Shown here one piece after another: positions 46,236 through 58,686 of a DNA stretch of 64,000 nucleotides. The notes under the pieces are model-generated. The model did not search any database. It worked only from the letters and a program-made list of their open reading frames with translations, and had not been told where the DNA came from. The position numbers and the translations under genes were made by a program. Every line of letters starts with the position of its first letter. Position 1 is the first letter of the stretch. The stretch spans positions 66,239,492-66,303,491 of the forward strand of contig NC_092497.1 in assembly GCF_047495875.1 (NCBI RefSeq), written 5' to 3'. Source of the DNA: Pithys albifrons albifrons. Taxonomy: Eukaryota > Chordata > Aves > Passeriformes > Thamnophilidae.

Positions 46236-47608
46236 ATCATAGAATCATAGAATCGATTGGGTTGGAAAAGACCTCCAAGATCATCGAGTCCAACTCCTGG
46301 TCCAACTCTAGTCCATTTACTAGATCATGGCACCCAGCGCCATGTCCAATCTGCGTTTAAAAATCTCTAGGGATGGTGAATCCACCACCTCTCTGGGCAT
46401 CCCATTCCAATGCCTGATTACACTCTCTGGAAAAAATTTTTTTCTGATCTCCAACTTAAATTTCCCCTGGCAGAGCTTAAGCTCGTGCCCCCTTGTCCTA
46501 TTGCTGAGCGCCTGGGAGAAGAGACCAGCCTCCATCTGGCTATAACTTCCCTTCAGGTAGTTCTAGACAGTGATGAGGTCACCTCTGAGCCTCCTCTTCT
46601 CCAGGCTAAACAACCCCAGCTCCCTCAGCCTCTCCCCATAGGACTTGTGCTTCAGTCCCTCACCAGCCTTGTTGCTCTTCTCTAGATCCACTCCAGCACC
46701 TCAATATCCTTTCTGAACTGAGGGGCCCAGAACTGAACACAGTACTCAAGGTGTGGCCTCACCAGCGCAGAGTACAGGGGAAGGATCACTTCCCTGGTCC
46801 TGCTGGCTATGCTATTTTTGATACAGGACAGGATCCCATTGGCCTTCTTGGCCACCTGAGCACACTGTTGACTCATGTTGAGCTTCCTGTCAATTAGTAC
46901 CCCCAGGTCCCTTTCTGCCTGGCTGCTTTCCAGCCACTCTGTGCCCAGCCTGTAGCGCTGCAGGGGGTTGTTGTGGCCAAAGTGCAGGACCCGGCACTTG
47001 GCCTTATTGAACTTCATCCCACTGGAATCAGCCCATCTCACTCATCTATCCAGATCCTTCTGCAGAGCCCTCCTGCCTTCCAGCAGGTGGACACTCCCTC
47101 CCAACTTGGTGTCATCAGCAAATTTGCTGATGATGGACTCAATCCCCTCATCTAAATCATCAATAAAGATGTTAAAAAGGACTGGATCCAATACAGACCC
47201 CTGGGGAGCACCACTAGTGACCGGCCACCAGCTGGATGCAGCTCCATTCACCAGCACTCTCTGGGCCCGACCCTTCAGCCAGCTCCTAATCCAAGAGAGG
47301 GTACACTTGTTCAGGCTATGGGCTACCAGCTTTTCCAGGAGTATATTATGGGAGACAGTGTCAAAGGCCTTGCTGAAGTTCAGATAGACCACATCCACAG
47401 CCTTCCCCTCATCCACCAGGTGGGGCTCCTGATTGTAAAAAGAGATCAGGTTGGTCAGACAGGACCTGCCCCTCCTAAACCCATGCTGGCTGGGTCTAAT
47501 CCCTTGTCCACCCTGAGGGTGCTGTGTGATTGCACTCAGGATGAACTGCTCCATAACCCTGCCAGGCACAGAGGTCAGGCTGACAGGCCTGTAGTTGCCA
47601 GGGTCCTG
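46236..47608 (-). mobile_element. CR1 LINE, minus strand, well preserved RT part
   Basis: The plus strand begins ATCATAGAATCATAGAATCGATTGGG (terminal octamers). It extends to AGTTGCCAGGGTCCTGCTTGC, about 1.37 kb, and is 5'-truncated. The same young type is seen at 42404. No duplication is expected or seen for CR1. Confidence 0.92.
46682..47569 (-). pseudogene. CR1 ORF2 reverse transcriptase fragment, one stop
   Basis: On the minus strand 295 codons are in one frame apart from a single TGA at 47042-47044. Motifs in order: [58 protein letters not shown], then [20 protein letters not shown] and [14 protein letters not shown]. The catalytic FADD is kept. It lacks the endonuclease and N-terminus, so it is dead, but this is the best-preserved CR1 RT in the window. 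Confidence 0.9.
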
Positions 47609-47672
47609 CTTGCTTGTTTGCCTTATGTTTAAACAGTATTCTCCAGCATATGTCTACTGTTACCTGGGAATT

Positions 47673-48736
47673 TGTATTAGGTTTGCATGGGAAGGTTTTA
47701 GTAGTGGAGGAGCTATTTTTAAGGATGACTTCTGTGAGAAGCCAATAGAAACTTCCCCCATGTCTGACAGGGTCAATGCCAGACAGCTCCATGACAGTCC
47801 CATCGATGGCCAAGACCGAGCCCATCATCAACCTATGGACATATTTAACAGATTTAAGAAGGTGGAAGAAGTTACCATGCAGGGGCAGTTGTGGCCAGAG
47901 AAGAAAGGAGGGAGAATGTGTGAGAATAACAGCTCTGCAGACACCAAGGTCAGTGGAGCAGAAGGGGGAAGAAAGGCTTCAGGCACCAGAACAGAGATTC
48001 CCCTGAAGCCTGTGGTGAGAAAGTCTGTTCCTCTGCAGCCCATGGAGGCCCACAGAGGAGCAGGTGGGTGTGTCTGAAGGATGCTGTGACCTCATGGGAA
48101 GCCAGCACTGGAGCAGGCTTCCGGCAGGGATTGCAGCCCTGTGGAGAGAGGACACCACAGCGGAACAGGTTTGTTGACAGGACCTGTGACCCCATGGGGG
48201 ACCCACACTGAAGTCTGCTCCTGAAGGACTGCATCCCATGGGATGGATTCACAGTGGAACACTTTGAGAATGATTGTAGCCTGTGGGAAGAACTCATGTT
48301 GGAGAAGTTCATGGAGGACTATCTCTTATGGGAAGGAACCCATGCTGGAGCAGGTGAAAAGTATGAGGAGGAAGAAGCTTTAAAGACAATGCTGGTGAAC
48401 TGAACGAAACTTCCATTCCCCATCTCCCTGCACTACTCAGGGGGAGGAGGAAGAGAATTCAGGAATGATGTTGAGCCCAGAAAGAAGGGGCAGGGTTCAT
48501 TAAGGTTTGCTTTTATTTCTCATTACCCTACTCTGATTTCATTGGTAATAAATTCAATTAATTTCCCTAAGTTGAGTCTGTTTTGCTTGTGACAGTAATT
48601 GGTGAATGATCTGTTCCTGCCCTTATCTCAACCTGTGAGCTTTTCATTGTATTTTTCTCCCTCTGTAGAGATGAAGAGGGAGAGTGATAGGGCTGCTTTT
48701 GAGCACCTGGTGTCCAGCCACTTTCAATCCACTTCA
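47673..48736 (+). mobile_element. Probable solo LTR, about 1.06 kb, with internal repeats
   Basis: It begins TGTATTAGGTTTGCATGGG and is read to end near GTCCAGCCACTTTCAATCCACTTCA. An AATAAA at 48547-48552 and a following TTGAGTCTGTTTTGCTTGTGACAG block suit an R-U5 segment on the plus strand. Flanks GAATT and GAAGA match at only 3 of 5 bases. It carries seven degenerate units of about 45 bp (48036-48354). From memory it resembles a family common in bird genomes, which I do not name. Confidence 0.65.
48036..48354 (+). repeat. Degenerate tandem units inside the LTR
   Basis: Units start near 48036, 48093, 48136, 48190, 48235, 48277 and 48325, spaced about 42-57 bp. Each has a CCC(A/T)(T/G)GGGA-like core followed by a CCCAC(A/G)CTGGAGCAGG-like core in variable decay. 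The period near 45 bp is a multiple of three, but the reading frame is broken. Confidence 0.6.
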
Positions 48737-50383
48737 GAAGATAAAGAAACGTCTTTACTATTACAGCACACACACACATGCCACTCATAAAATTCTGAAT
48801 AGGTACAGATCCAGGACAGGTTACTCTGTAATGTATCTTTCAATTTTTGACACTGTTGGGGTTTTCTAGACATGTTTTCAATGCAAAATATATGTAAACA
48901 AATGAAATATTCCCAGGCCATATGAGAAAATATCAAGGAAGAGAGGGTCAAAAAAATCCTACTGAAGTCAAGATATTGTTAGAACTATTTCTCCTAATTT
49001 TTTTTTTTTGTGAAAAAGGGATGATACACTTTGAAAAACTTCAGCAGTTTTTAACCATCTTTGTTGTTTTTATGAAACACTATTATCATTATTCATTTGT
49101 TGTTATCTTTCAAGATTTTTCACAAGATTTTTTAAAATTTTCCCCCATATTTTTCTGGATTCTGAAGCTGGATTCATAAATCTGTAATTTTGTAACTTTC
49201 TTTTACTCTTTTTTCAGAAGATTGGAACTACAGTTGGTTTTCTTTCGACATCACACTTTTCATTCCTTACACATTCTCTCAATGTAATATTTCATGGTTT
49301 TCCTGATCATCGCCCAGTTTACTAAATGTGTATGATAAAATACATTAATATTTCTGAATTATCTCATTTTTATACAATGAATTCTGCCAGCTCTAGTTCA
49401 TATGTAATAGAAGCAACATATATATGCTTACACTTATCTTGAATTTCACAGGGTTAATGAATGAAAGTTGTATTGTACAAAATAAGGTAGTGATTCCACA
49501 GTTTTAAAAGCTTCAGTACAGATTCTTTGTGATGGAATATTGACTGACAATTTGTGTCTATGACATTGTGTCTATGTCTTCCTGCTTCATTTTTCAAAGT
49601 ACTGATGTAGGTATAAAAACTATATAAAATTTTGAAAGACATATTTAAAGAATAATTCAACATCTTAGTCTGTACAATGAATTCCTATTAATTGGTTTAT
49701 TGCAATAAATTCTTTTAGGAGTAATATCACAGATGTTTGCCATTACCGTGACTACTAAAAGCATAGCAAAACTGTGACATGAGATGTATTCACAGCTAGA
49801 GAGAGAAGAGTAAGATAACTGGCTTATGAAAAAATATGAAAGATAAAGGATAAAGCAAATGTTCACTGCCAAAATATATATTCTACATGTAAGCAAGTAG
49901 ACTGTATATGTCCAGGTGCAAAGTCCGTATCAGAAACTTCAGAGCCACATGAAACTATTTATTCGTCATGTACCTTGGATTTGCTATCTGTCCTCTGCTT
50001 ATTAATTCAGCTTTTTTAGAATTCATTTTGACATTCTAAACTCCTAGGTACACTCAAACAGCTGTTACTTTTAAAATAAAATTCCTAGAGGAATGTTTTC
50101 TTTCCTCCAACAAACTTATGTGAGATTGCACCCAGATTGGACAAAACTTCATCCTGGACCAGGAACAGGATTCACTTCCAATATTCATTATTTCTTAGGG
50201 CTAGTGCAGGGATTTGATATACTTGAAAAGCTAAACATTACAGATCTTCAAACATATATAAACACTTAAAATTCTAAATATTATTTCCAAATACAATTTT
50301 TACCTTATCCATCTGCCTTTTCATAAGTGGAAAAATATGTACCCAGCTGAGAAAAGTAAACTCCAAAGGTTTTTTAAATGTTG

Positions 50384-50444
<61 letters not shown>

Positions 50445-53400
50445 TTATTGCAGATTTCTCATATCTGGAATATTTTTAATTGTTTTTTAGTTAATAAATT
50501 CCAAATTTATCTACCTTTATTGATATCTTTGATGTCCTCAGACTGCGTGTACACTGAAATAATTTAAGTGACATCCTTCCTGTATATGAAAGACCAAGTT
50601 CTGGAGTAAATTTGGGAAAATGTCTGTTTGGATATGTTGAAAAAGTCTTTTCTGCCAGTCTAGTTACACCTAACGCAAGCAAATGTTATAGAGTTTTCTT
50701 TGAGATTCTTTAAGTGTCAGTATGTGGGGTAATAGTGTTCTTTCTGTGCTATATATGAAGAATATGAGAATGTATTTGACTTGAATATAAACTATAATTT
50801 TCAAGTTAATCAAAGGAACTGTCTTGTGCATTTCAGTTCTGTGCTAAAATAAAGAAGTCATTAAAACCTGTTCCAGTTCTTCACAGTTGGGATCAAGATT
50901 GCAACAATAAAGAAACACCTATTGTAAGGCAATGTAGCAGAGCCATGGCAGGCTTCTGTTTTAACTGAAAAGGAATGCAACATTTGCTAGGTGTGTGTAC
51001 GGTAAAAGAGGAAAAAAGTTAGTGAATTTAAGCACATAGCATAGGAGATACGGTGTATTTGCAGCTGCTGCTTCTCTGAGGAAATATGTCTTAAACTGCA
51101 AGAGGATACAATGTTATGGTCAAAGATGTACAAATGCCATTGACTAACTTAAATGCAAACTTTAGATTGTAAATAACATTAATTAGTGTTTAATATTGCA
51201 AAGAACTAGTGAGGTTCTAAACAACCTGTGCTTAAAATCCACTGTGCACTGCAGAACTCACCTTTGCAGTTCACTGATGTCTTAATTTATTTTCCCACAT
51301 GTATGAGGATTGTGCTATGTCTGGTTCAGCCATATTGTCATTTATATTAATAATATTAATTTTAATATATCTGAGCTTTGATGTCATAGTTATAGGTTGA
51401 TCAAGGTCTAAAATCATGGTAAGCAATAGGAAAAATCTCCAAAATTATATGAAGTCCCCAGCCTGGAGAGCTAGAACTTTAATTTTTTTTAACCATGCAC
51501 ATATACGGGATTAAAGAAATAAATATTTACAGTATCTCATTAATATGTTCTTTCCCTCTGTCCTATAGTGGTGGATTTTTCCAGCTTATAACATTGCATT
51601 GCTAAGAAACATTGGAAGAATATTTTTCTCAGAGCAGAAGTTTTACTGATATTCCATGTGAATACTTTCTAGACATTTATTTCCTGTAACACCACAGTAA
51701 GCTCCAGCAAGAATGGAATGCAAGAGAATGCAACCAGCACACAACATAAACTTCAGATTAATAGTTTTCTTTAGATTCAGATATCTATAAGAACACCCCC
51801 AAACACAACCCTAATATTCATCTGAAAGGATGATAAGTATCTGAATATACTTAGATTAATATTTTTCTCTCAAATATCAGGGAATTTATTTTGTTAAAAA
51901 TAAATTGTTATTTGTCTTTTAAGCTCTTGATTCTCAGACCTGAAGCTTGTGAAATGCATATTTTCTTGGTATCTTGCAAAGCTTCTTTCCATTAGCTTGT
52001 CTCAAGTTGCTGAAGAGGAGATCATCAGAGCAACAGAACCTTTATTTCATTGGAATTGAGCTCCTCCTTCAGGGAACGAAACTTTAACGATTTTTGTTTT
52101 AAGGTCTTCTGGTTAAAAAACTGTACAATTTTGCTAAACTTATGGGTTTGTTTTGTTGTTGTTTTGCTTTGTTTTCATTAAAAAGGTTAATGTTTTTTGT
52201 TACCAACCATTTCTTGGGGATCTCACAGCTTTTCTATGCTCTGTTTTGGACACTTCTGTATGTCCTTGTCTGTAACATGGTGGTGACTTCTGACTGGACT
52301 GTTTAGGAACAGGATAAGGATTAAACTGTGTTATGTTAAATATTTTGAATTTGTATGCATCCTTATCTACTTTGTGTGAAGAGTGGTTGCTAAAATCAAC
52401 AGACTGAGTTTGTCCATTGAAAAACATCTAACGTAATCCATAAGACAGGTTTTAAATATACACTCCATATTGATGCTAATAATGTTAATATAGAAATTAA
52501 TTATATTTTGCTTTCCTCAAACAGAATATATGTGAACTGAATTGAAAAGCGGTTTAATGACATTCATTAGCACTATTTGCATGGGCATATCCTAGACATC
52601 ATTGAAAAACTGAAATTAAAAGTTTATTTTCATACTCACACAGATGAAATTAAACTATAAGTTGTTCACACTAGCTGAAACCTTTCTTTACCTTCTAAAG
52701 ATGACAGAAAATTAATCAAGCCACACTTGTATGTTTATATATAACCCAGTTTTTTCTCAAGTACTCTCATTAACCAGTGCAGGTATGGGATTGATAAATT
52801 GTTAACTCTTGACTCTGTATCTCCTGAGCATGTATTTTCACACTCTATAATTTCCTTCATATTTCATCATAAGAAAAAATTGTTGTTGTATTCTCTCATC
52901 CTGTCAGTTTAAGAGTTCTCTAAAGTAGATATCTTTATTTAGTATAGTGCTCTCAGATGCTTACCCAATATATTTATACCTTTGGGCACTGCATCTCCAC
53001 TGATTGCAGCTAAATAGGATATAAAGATCTCACATCACTGATCAAAACTTGGAGATACTGAGTTTTCTTATTTATCACAGTAGCACCAATTTCTACAGAA
53101 TAATTTCAAATGATGTTCCTATAGACATTGCAATATAACAAAAATTATGGCTCTTAAGTATTCTCTGGGTTACAGTGACTATGTATCTGTAGAAATTTTG
53201 CTTGTGTTTTATGTAAGTTATACGTGGAATTCAATTTAAACAAATCAGTTCTATCTTGCATTTCTCTTTACCGTTGTTTAAGAGCATTCAGGCTTCATCA
53301 CAGTTTGACAGTTTAGTTTGCCATTGTAGCTTAGTCATTTCCTGAACAGCCTGTCTCTCAGTCTGCTATCCCCTGCCAACAGGAATTAGATCTGAGGAAT

Positions 53401-55490
53401 GTTTTAAGCAAATAGTCGTACTTCAGACACTAAATGTTTCTGAAACCTCCTTCTCAATGTCTCTTTCAGATGAAATCTCACACTTTGCAGAGTTCACTTT
53501 AATCTGTGCCTTGGCACTTGATTCTATGCGAAGATTTCCTTCCTGACTTACCAGCCTATTGTACTTCCTTCACTTTCCAGGAAACAGGTCACAAGAAAAC
53601 ATTTCAGGAGGCAGACTGGAAACACATAAATGGTCCACCCTCCTTGGCAGAAGGCAGTTAGACTATAGACTTGACTGTCACAGGTATTTAGATTGTTTAA
53701 AGGCTCCATAGGTACAAAAAAAAATTCAGATACATTTCCAGATGAAAAAGACAAAGAGGGTTGTCAGGCAGTGTGACATAATTTCTGCTTCAAAAATGGC
53801 AAGTAGGTAGTGTTACTGGGGCACTGTCAGTAAATGCTGTCTTTGATCTCCCATTTGGTTTTTAAGCATATGATGTGCACAGCATCAGAAACAGAATACT
53901 TTTTGTTAAGATCGTATCACCTGACCAAGATGTGTTCCTTGGCTAAGGAAACATAAAAATACAGGTCTCATTGCCTTTTCTCAGTATATCCAGATTTGCC
54001 CATCTCAACATAAGCGTCTCCTTTGACTAATTTTCACTGTGGCCAAAAGTGGATTTTTCTTAGCCAGATCTTATGGTATTTCTCTTTAATATTACTTTTC
54101 CCTTATTTTTTCTTAATTATACCACTTGTACATTTCATTAATGGAGGAAATTTTGTGCCATTGATTTGCAGCTCATGTATTAGTGCTAATTCTAATCTAA
54201 ACCCATGCAATCCTATTATTGAGCAAGGGGACTGAAGTATTTTCAGTTTTCTTTCAGTTTAGAAGAATTTTAATAAGGGAAGAAAGTCGGAATACATTTG
54301 TGATTACAGAGAAAAAATATGGCTCTGTATGCTGGGATATTTTTCATATCAGTGACTTGTGGCTGTCTATTTCCCTATGCAATATATCAGAAAACAGAGT
54401 TATCCTGTGTGCCTGAGGCTTGATCTTATCCTTGGCACAAGCAAGTCCCAGAGTCAAATATTCAAAATAAAGTTTCACTTCTTCCCTAGTGGTTGTGTGT
54501 TGACAAGTGCAGTAAGATCCATTTGTATAAATGATCTTAAGTAGCTGTCAGTAAGATCTATGTTTAACCATTGCAATGAAAATTCCTCAATAGATCAGAT
54601 CACAACAAAGAAAGGAAACTATCAGGTAAGCAAAAATTTTAGTGTGTCTTTCATGGTCACAGGGAACAGTCACATTTTGGATTTCTGAAGTGGTCATTTC
54701 TTAATCTAGAGAGAGAAAGGGGAAATGATGGAGAACAATGCCAGATTCCTTAGGACCTAAGGAGATTTTCCCTAAGGAAGCATACAGAAATGCTTCAAAT
54801 CTAATACTGGTGGAGATTAAAGCTGATGTTTTGCTGTTTTGGAAGATCAGAGGAGGTATATTAAACATTCTGGTAGAAGCAGCAGAGATATTTTTCAAAT
54901 TTTTTAAAGAATAAGAATTGAGAGTGTTGAAATCGTGCTTTCATTGCATACATGCACTGCGCCAACTTGTGCTTGATTGCTCCAATGCTTTGTTATTTCA
55001 AACTGGCAGTCTATCTAGCTCTAGAGATGCTTTTTAGATGGATTTATATTTTAATTACTCTTCAGGTTTACCCTCACACATTATCTTGTGTCACAGGTGC
55101 AGCACTCAATCTTAAGTGAGTGTCTGTAGTTTGAATCAGTTGTCATCTTGTCTCTTTCAGCTGTGGCAAACTGACTCTGAGCCAATGCTCTATGGGCAAG
55201 TGCCAACTGCCAGTTTATCACCCCTCTAAACACTGAGTAATTTGCATGACTACTGTGATGGTGAAATAATCTCAGAGGATGAGAAGCCAGCAGTGTGAGG
55301 TATTTATAGATGGACATGCTGACAGTTTTTAACTGGTTGTAGATATCTGACTGTAGGACAAGCCTACACAAAAGACTGGTTAGAGAAGAGGTACTTTAAT
55401 GACATCTGGCCAGCTCTAACATTATCTGTTATGTGCAGGGAAAACAAGGCAAGGTACAGACAATTGTCTTGGGTAAGGAATACTAGAAGT
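48737..55490. other. AT-rich non-coding stretch, no gene recognised
   Basis: Except for the microsatellite at 50385-50444, no element ends, CR1 blocks or coding regions were seen. All frames are short. Confidence 0.4.
50385..50444 (+). repeat. (GATA)15 microsatellite
   Basis: An uninterrupted run of 15 GATA units (60 bp). Perfect runs of this length are usually variable between individuals. Confidence 0.97.
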
Positions 55491-56072
55491 TGTTGGACTA
55501 CACTTGCCAGAATGGAGAGATAGACTACTCTGTGAGCAGCTGGAAGAAGTCTCACAATCACTGGAATTTATTTTCATAGAAGACCTCAACTTAGCAGATG
55601 TCTGCTGGAAATACAACACAGCAGCGAGGAAACCATTGAGGAGGTTTCTGGAGTGTGTGGAAGGTAAGTGCCTGATACAACTGGGGAGGGATCCATCTGG
55701 GAAGGTGCCCCACTGGATGTGTTGTTTGTGAACAAAAAAGGGCATGTGGGTGACATGATGGTTGGAGGTCATCTTGAACAGAGTGACCATGAAATGGCAG
55801 TTTTTTATTCTCAGAGAAGTAAGGATTAGATTCAGCAAAACTGCTACCTTGGCCTTCCAAAGGGCTGACTTAGGCCTGTTTAGGAGACTGGTTGACAGAT
55901 TCCCTTGGGAGGCATTTATGAAGGGCAAAACAGTTCGGGCAAGTTGGACATTCTTTAAGAAGGAAATCCTAAAGGCTCAGGAGCAGGCTGTCCCCATGTT
56001 CTGAAAGATGAGCCACTGGGGAAGTAGATCAGTTTGGCTGAACACAAGTTTTGCTGAACTGAGGAATAAAAA

Positions 56073-57462
56073 CTACAGTAAAGGACCTGAGGGTCATGGT
56101 CAGTGTCAAGTTGAATATGAATGAGCAGTGTGCCCTGGCAGCTGGGAGAGCCAACTGTGTCCTAGGGTTCATCAGGCAGAGCATCGCCAGATGGCCAAGG
56201 GAGGGGATTGTTCCTCTTTGCTGTGCACTAGGGTGGCCTCACATTGAATTGTGTGCAGTTTTGGGCACCACAGTCTAAGAAAGAAGTAAAGTTATTAGAA
56301 AGCACCCAAAACAGGGCTACAAAGATGGTAAAGGGGCTAGAGGGGAAGTTGTATGAGGAGCAGCTGACATCACATGGGTTCCTCAACCTGGAGGAATGTG
56401 CTGGTTTAAAGGTAAACCGGCAGGAGAAATGAACGCAACACAAAAGAAATGTCAGAGTTACAATTTAATAACCATATTTCAATAAACGCAATGGCACAAA
56501 GAGAAAAAATGGTTTCAATCTACAAAACCCCACAAGCACCCTGGGGGCACAAGCACAAAGGGGTTTGTTAGCCCCTGTGCTGAACCCTATGTGGTTCCCC
56601 CAAGTCCAAAGTAAAAGTCCAAAGTGGGAAACCTGTTGGTGCAGATGACAGTTGCAGTCTGGTGGAGAGTGGTGGTCTCCTTCTGTTGAGGTTTTGGTCC
56701 TCCTCTTGATCCGACGAGTGCCCCATGAGGTCTTCTTACCCCAAGATATGCACCCCTCAGGTCCAGGTGGGAGCACGCACTACCTCCCCCAGGGCAGGCA
56801 GTCACATAGGGAGTGATCTAAGTCTGTGAGTCATGGGGTGTTTTGGAATTGTCGATGGCCCATTAGCAGACATGCCCCCTCAGACTGGGTGTAAAGGTGC
56901 TAAGGACTCCCTGGAGGGGAGTTATCACAGCTCTTATGTCTCAGACATCTTTCACACCCAGCTCACACCCTGAGTGGTCAGGTGTGCCCTGGGCAGCTGC
57001 TGCAAATGGTCTGTTCTTGGGAAATTAATAGAAGGGGTAGAATACATAGTTTTGATCACCCCCACACAGTGATAAACTGGTCCCACCTGCAGAACTAGGA
57101 CAAGGAGACTGTCTGCAGCATCCTCATGAGAGAAAGAGCAGGGACAGGCATCGATCTCTTCTTTTCGGTGTCCAGTGATAGCATCTGAGGAAACGGCATG
57201 GAGCTGTGTCAGGAGAGGTTTAGGATGAATATTAGAAAAGGGTTGTTCACCCAGAGGGTGGTGGAGCAGAGGGTGGCTGAGTGCTGGAATAGGCTCTCTG
57301 GTGAAGTAGTCACAGCACCAAACCTGCCAGAGCTCAAGAAGCATTTGGACAATGCTCTCAGAGACATGGTAAGATTCTTGGGGTTGTCCTGTGCAGGCTA
57401 GGACTTGGACTTGATGACCTTTGTGCATCCCTTTTAACTCAGAATATTCTATGACTCTATGA
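56073..57462 (+). mobile_element. Second CR1 LINE inserted in the primary CR1
   Basis: The CR1 parts are about 56073-56396 and 57103-57462. The sequence starts in the late RT region (GGACCTGAGGGTCATGG, then GAATGAGCAGTGTGCC). It ends at a CR1 3' terminus (ATATTCTATGACTCTATGA) exactly where the primary linker resumes. It is an older-type, 5'-truncated copy with broken frames, itself split by a solo LTR. Confidence 0.82.
56397..57102 (-). mobile_element. Solo LTR (LTR family 1), 706 bp, innermost layer
   Basis: The plus strand runs from TGTGCTGGTTTAAAGGTAAAC to AGAACTAGGACA. Flanks are AGGAA (56392-56396) and AGGAG (57103-57107), a duplication with one change. CR1 sequence continues on both sides. 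It shares the CCTGGGGGCACAAGC, GAGTCATGGGGTGTTTTGG and GGTGTGCCCTGGGCAGCTG blocks with its relatives. Confidence 0.92.
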
Positions 57463-57899
57463 GAGTTTATGATAAAAAAGAGGCAGAAAACTCAGGAGGA
57501 CCAAAATGATGTCATGAGGTTATACAGCGAGAAAACTAGATGGACCAAAATCCTAGTAGAACTTAATCTGGCTACTGTCATAAAAGAATGTAAAAAATGT
57601 TTCTTTAAATACATTAGCAAAAAAAAAAAGAGGTGTAAGGACAATCTTCATCCATTATTGGGTGTGAAGGGAGACAAAGTGACAAAGACGAGGAAAAGAT
57701 TGAGATACTTAAGTCCTTCTTTGCCTCAGTCTTTAGCTGCAAGATCAGTTGTTCTGTGAGAAACCAGTCTCCTGAGCTGCAAGACACAGATGGGGAGCAA
57801 AATAAAGCTCCCATAATCCAAGAGGAAATGGATCTGCTACTCTGCTTAGACACATACAAGTCTATGGGGCTGGAGGGGATCTATAGTAGTGTACTGAGC

Positions 57900-58686
57900 A
57901 TGAGAACTCCTGGTATGTCTGATTTATTTATTGTTACAGGAGAACATACAAGCCCCAGGAAAGGGACTGTAACACGTTCAAAGAATGCATGTGATCTTTC
58001 CACCAATCAGCATTGCTCCTTCAGGGGGCATGTGCAGGCATCAACTCCTCCTTTGGCAGCCCTGCTTGCTTCTGGGAAATGTAGTCCTCCTGCTGTATCT
58101 CTGCTTCCAGTCGCCAGTGCCTATGTCCTTCACCTAAAACTCACTGCTGACAAGTTGTTGTCTGAGGAAAAATGACCTGGAACACACTCTGTACCAGATG
58201 AAAGTGATGGCACGAAAAGAAGCTTTATTGAGGGACAACACAGGTATTTATAGGGTTCTGAAGGAAGATTCTGGAGCTTGGATGGGATTGTGTAAATATG
58301 GGGGCAGAGTGAGTAACTGGGCAAACAGATAGCCTATGGGGAAAAACTTATCAATGATGGAAAAACTAACTAATAGGAAACCAGGGATTAGGGTAGAGGC
58401 AGAAAAGGGTATGAGGGGAAGAATACAATATAGCTGTTAACTGTGGACAAAGCCATAAGGGAAAAAAACATGAGGGGTAGCAATTAAGAGGGGATAACAA
58501 TAAAACTTGTTGAACTAAAACCTGCACATAAAATGCATAACTTTTAAACTTCAACTGTGAAAGTCTCCAATCTGTGTGGCTGATCTGATCCGGGTTGGTA
58601 CTCAGCAACGTTGTCCTTGTAAGTGCATTTTCTAAAATGTTCTTTCCAGTTCTAATATGTTGAACATTCTCCCACAAACTGCCACA
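57900..58686 (-). mobile_element. Insert of unclear class, possibly a solo LTR
   Basis: This roughly 790-bp block separates two parts of the primary CR1. On the minus strand it begins TGTGGCAGTTTGTGGGAGAATG, and near its end has AATAAATAAA. It also holds AGGACTACATTTCCCAGAAGC (58069-58089) and an inverted CCAAT box. About 21 bp of CR1 sequence (GGGAT...GTACTGAG) appears on both sides, diverged. That is long for an LTR duplication, so the class is undecided. Confidence 0.45.

Noticed and set aside
47595..48077. 160-codon plus-strand frame
   Set aside because: It starts in minus-strand CR1 sequence and crosses the LTR boundary, so it is a chance fusion of two repeats.
50385..50444. CRISPR-like array
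   Set aside because: It is a plain tetranucleotide microsatellite with no spacers, in vertebrate DNA.
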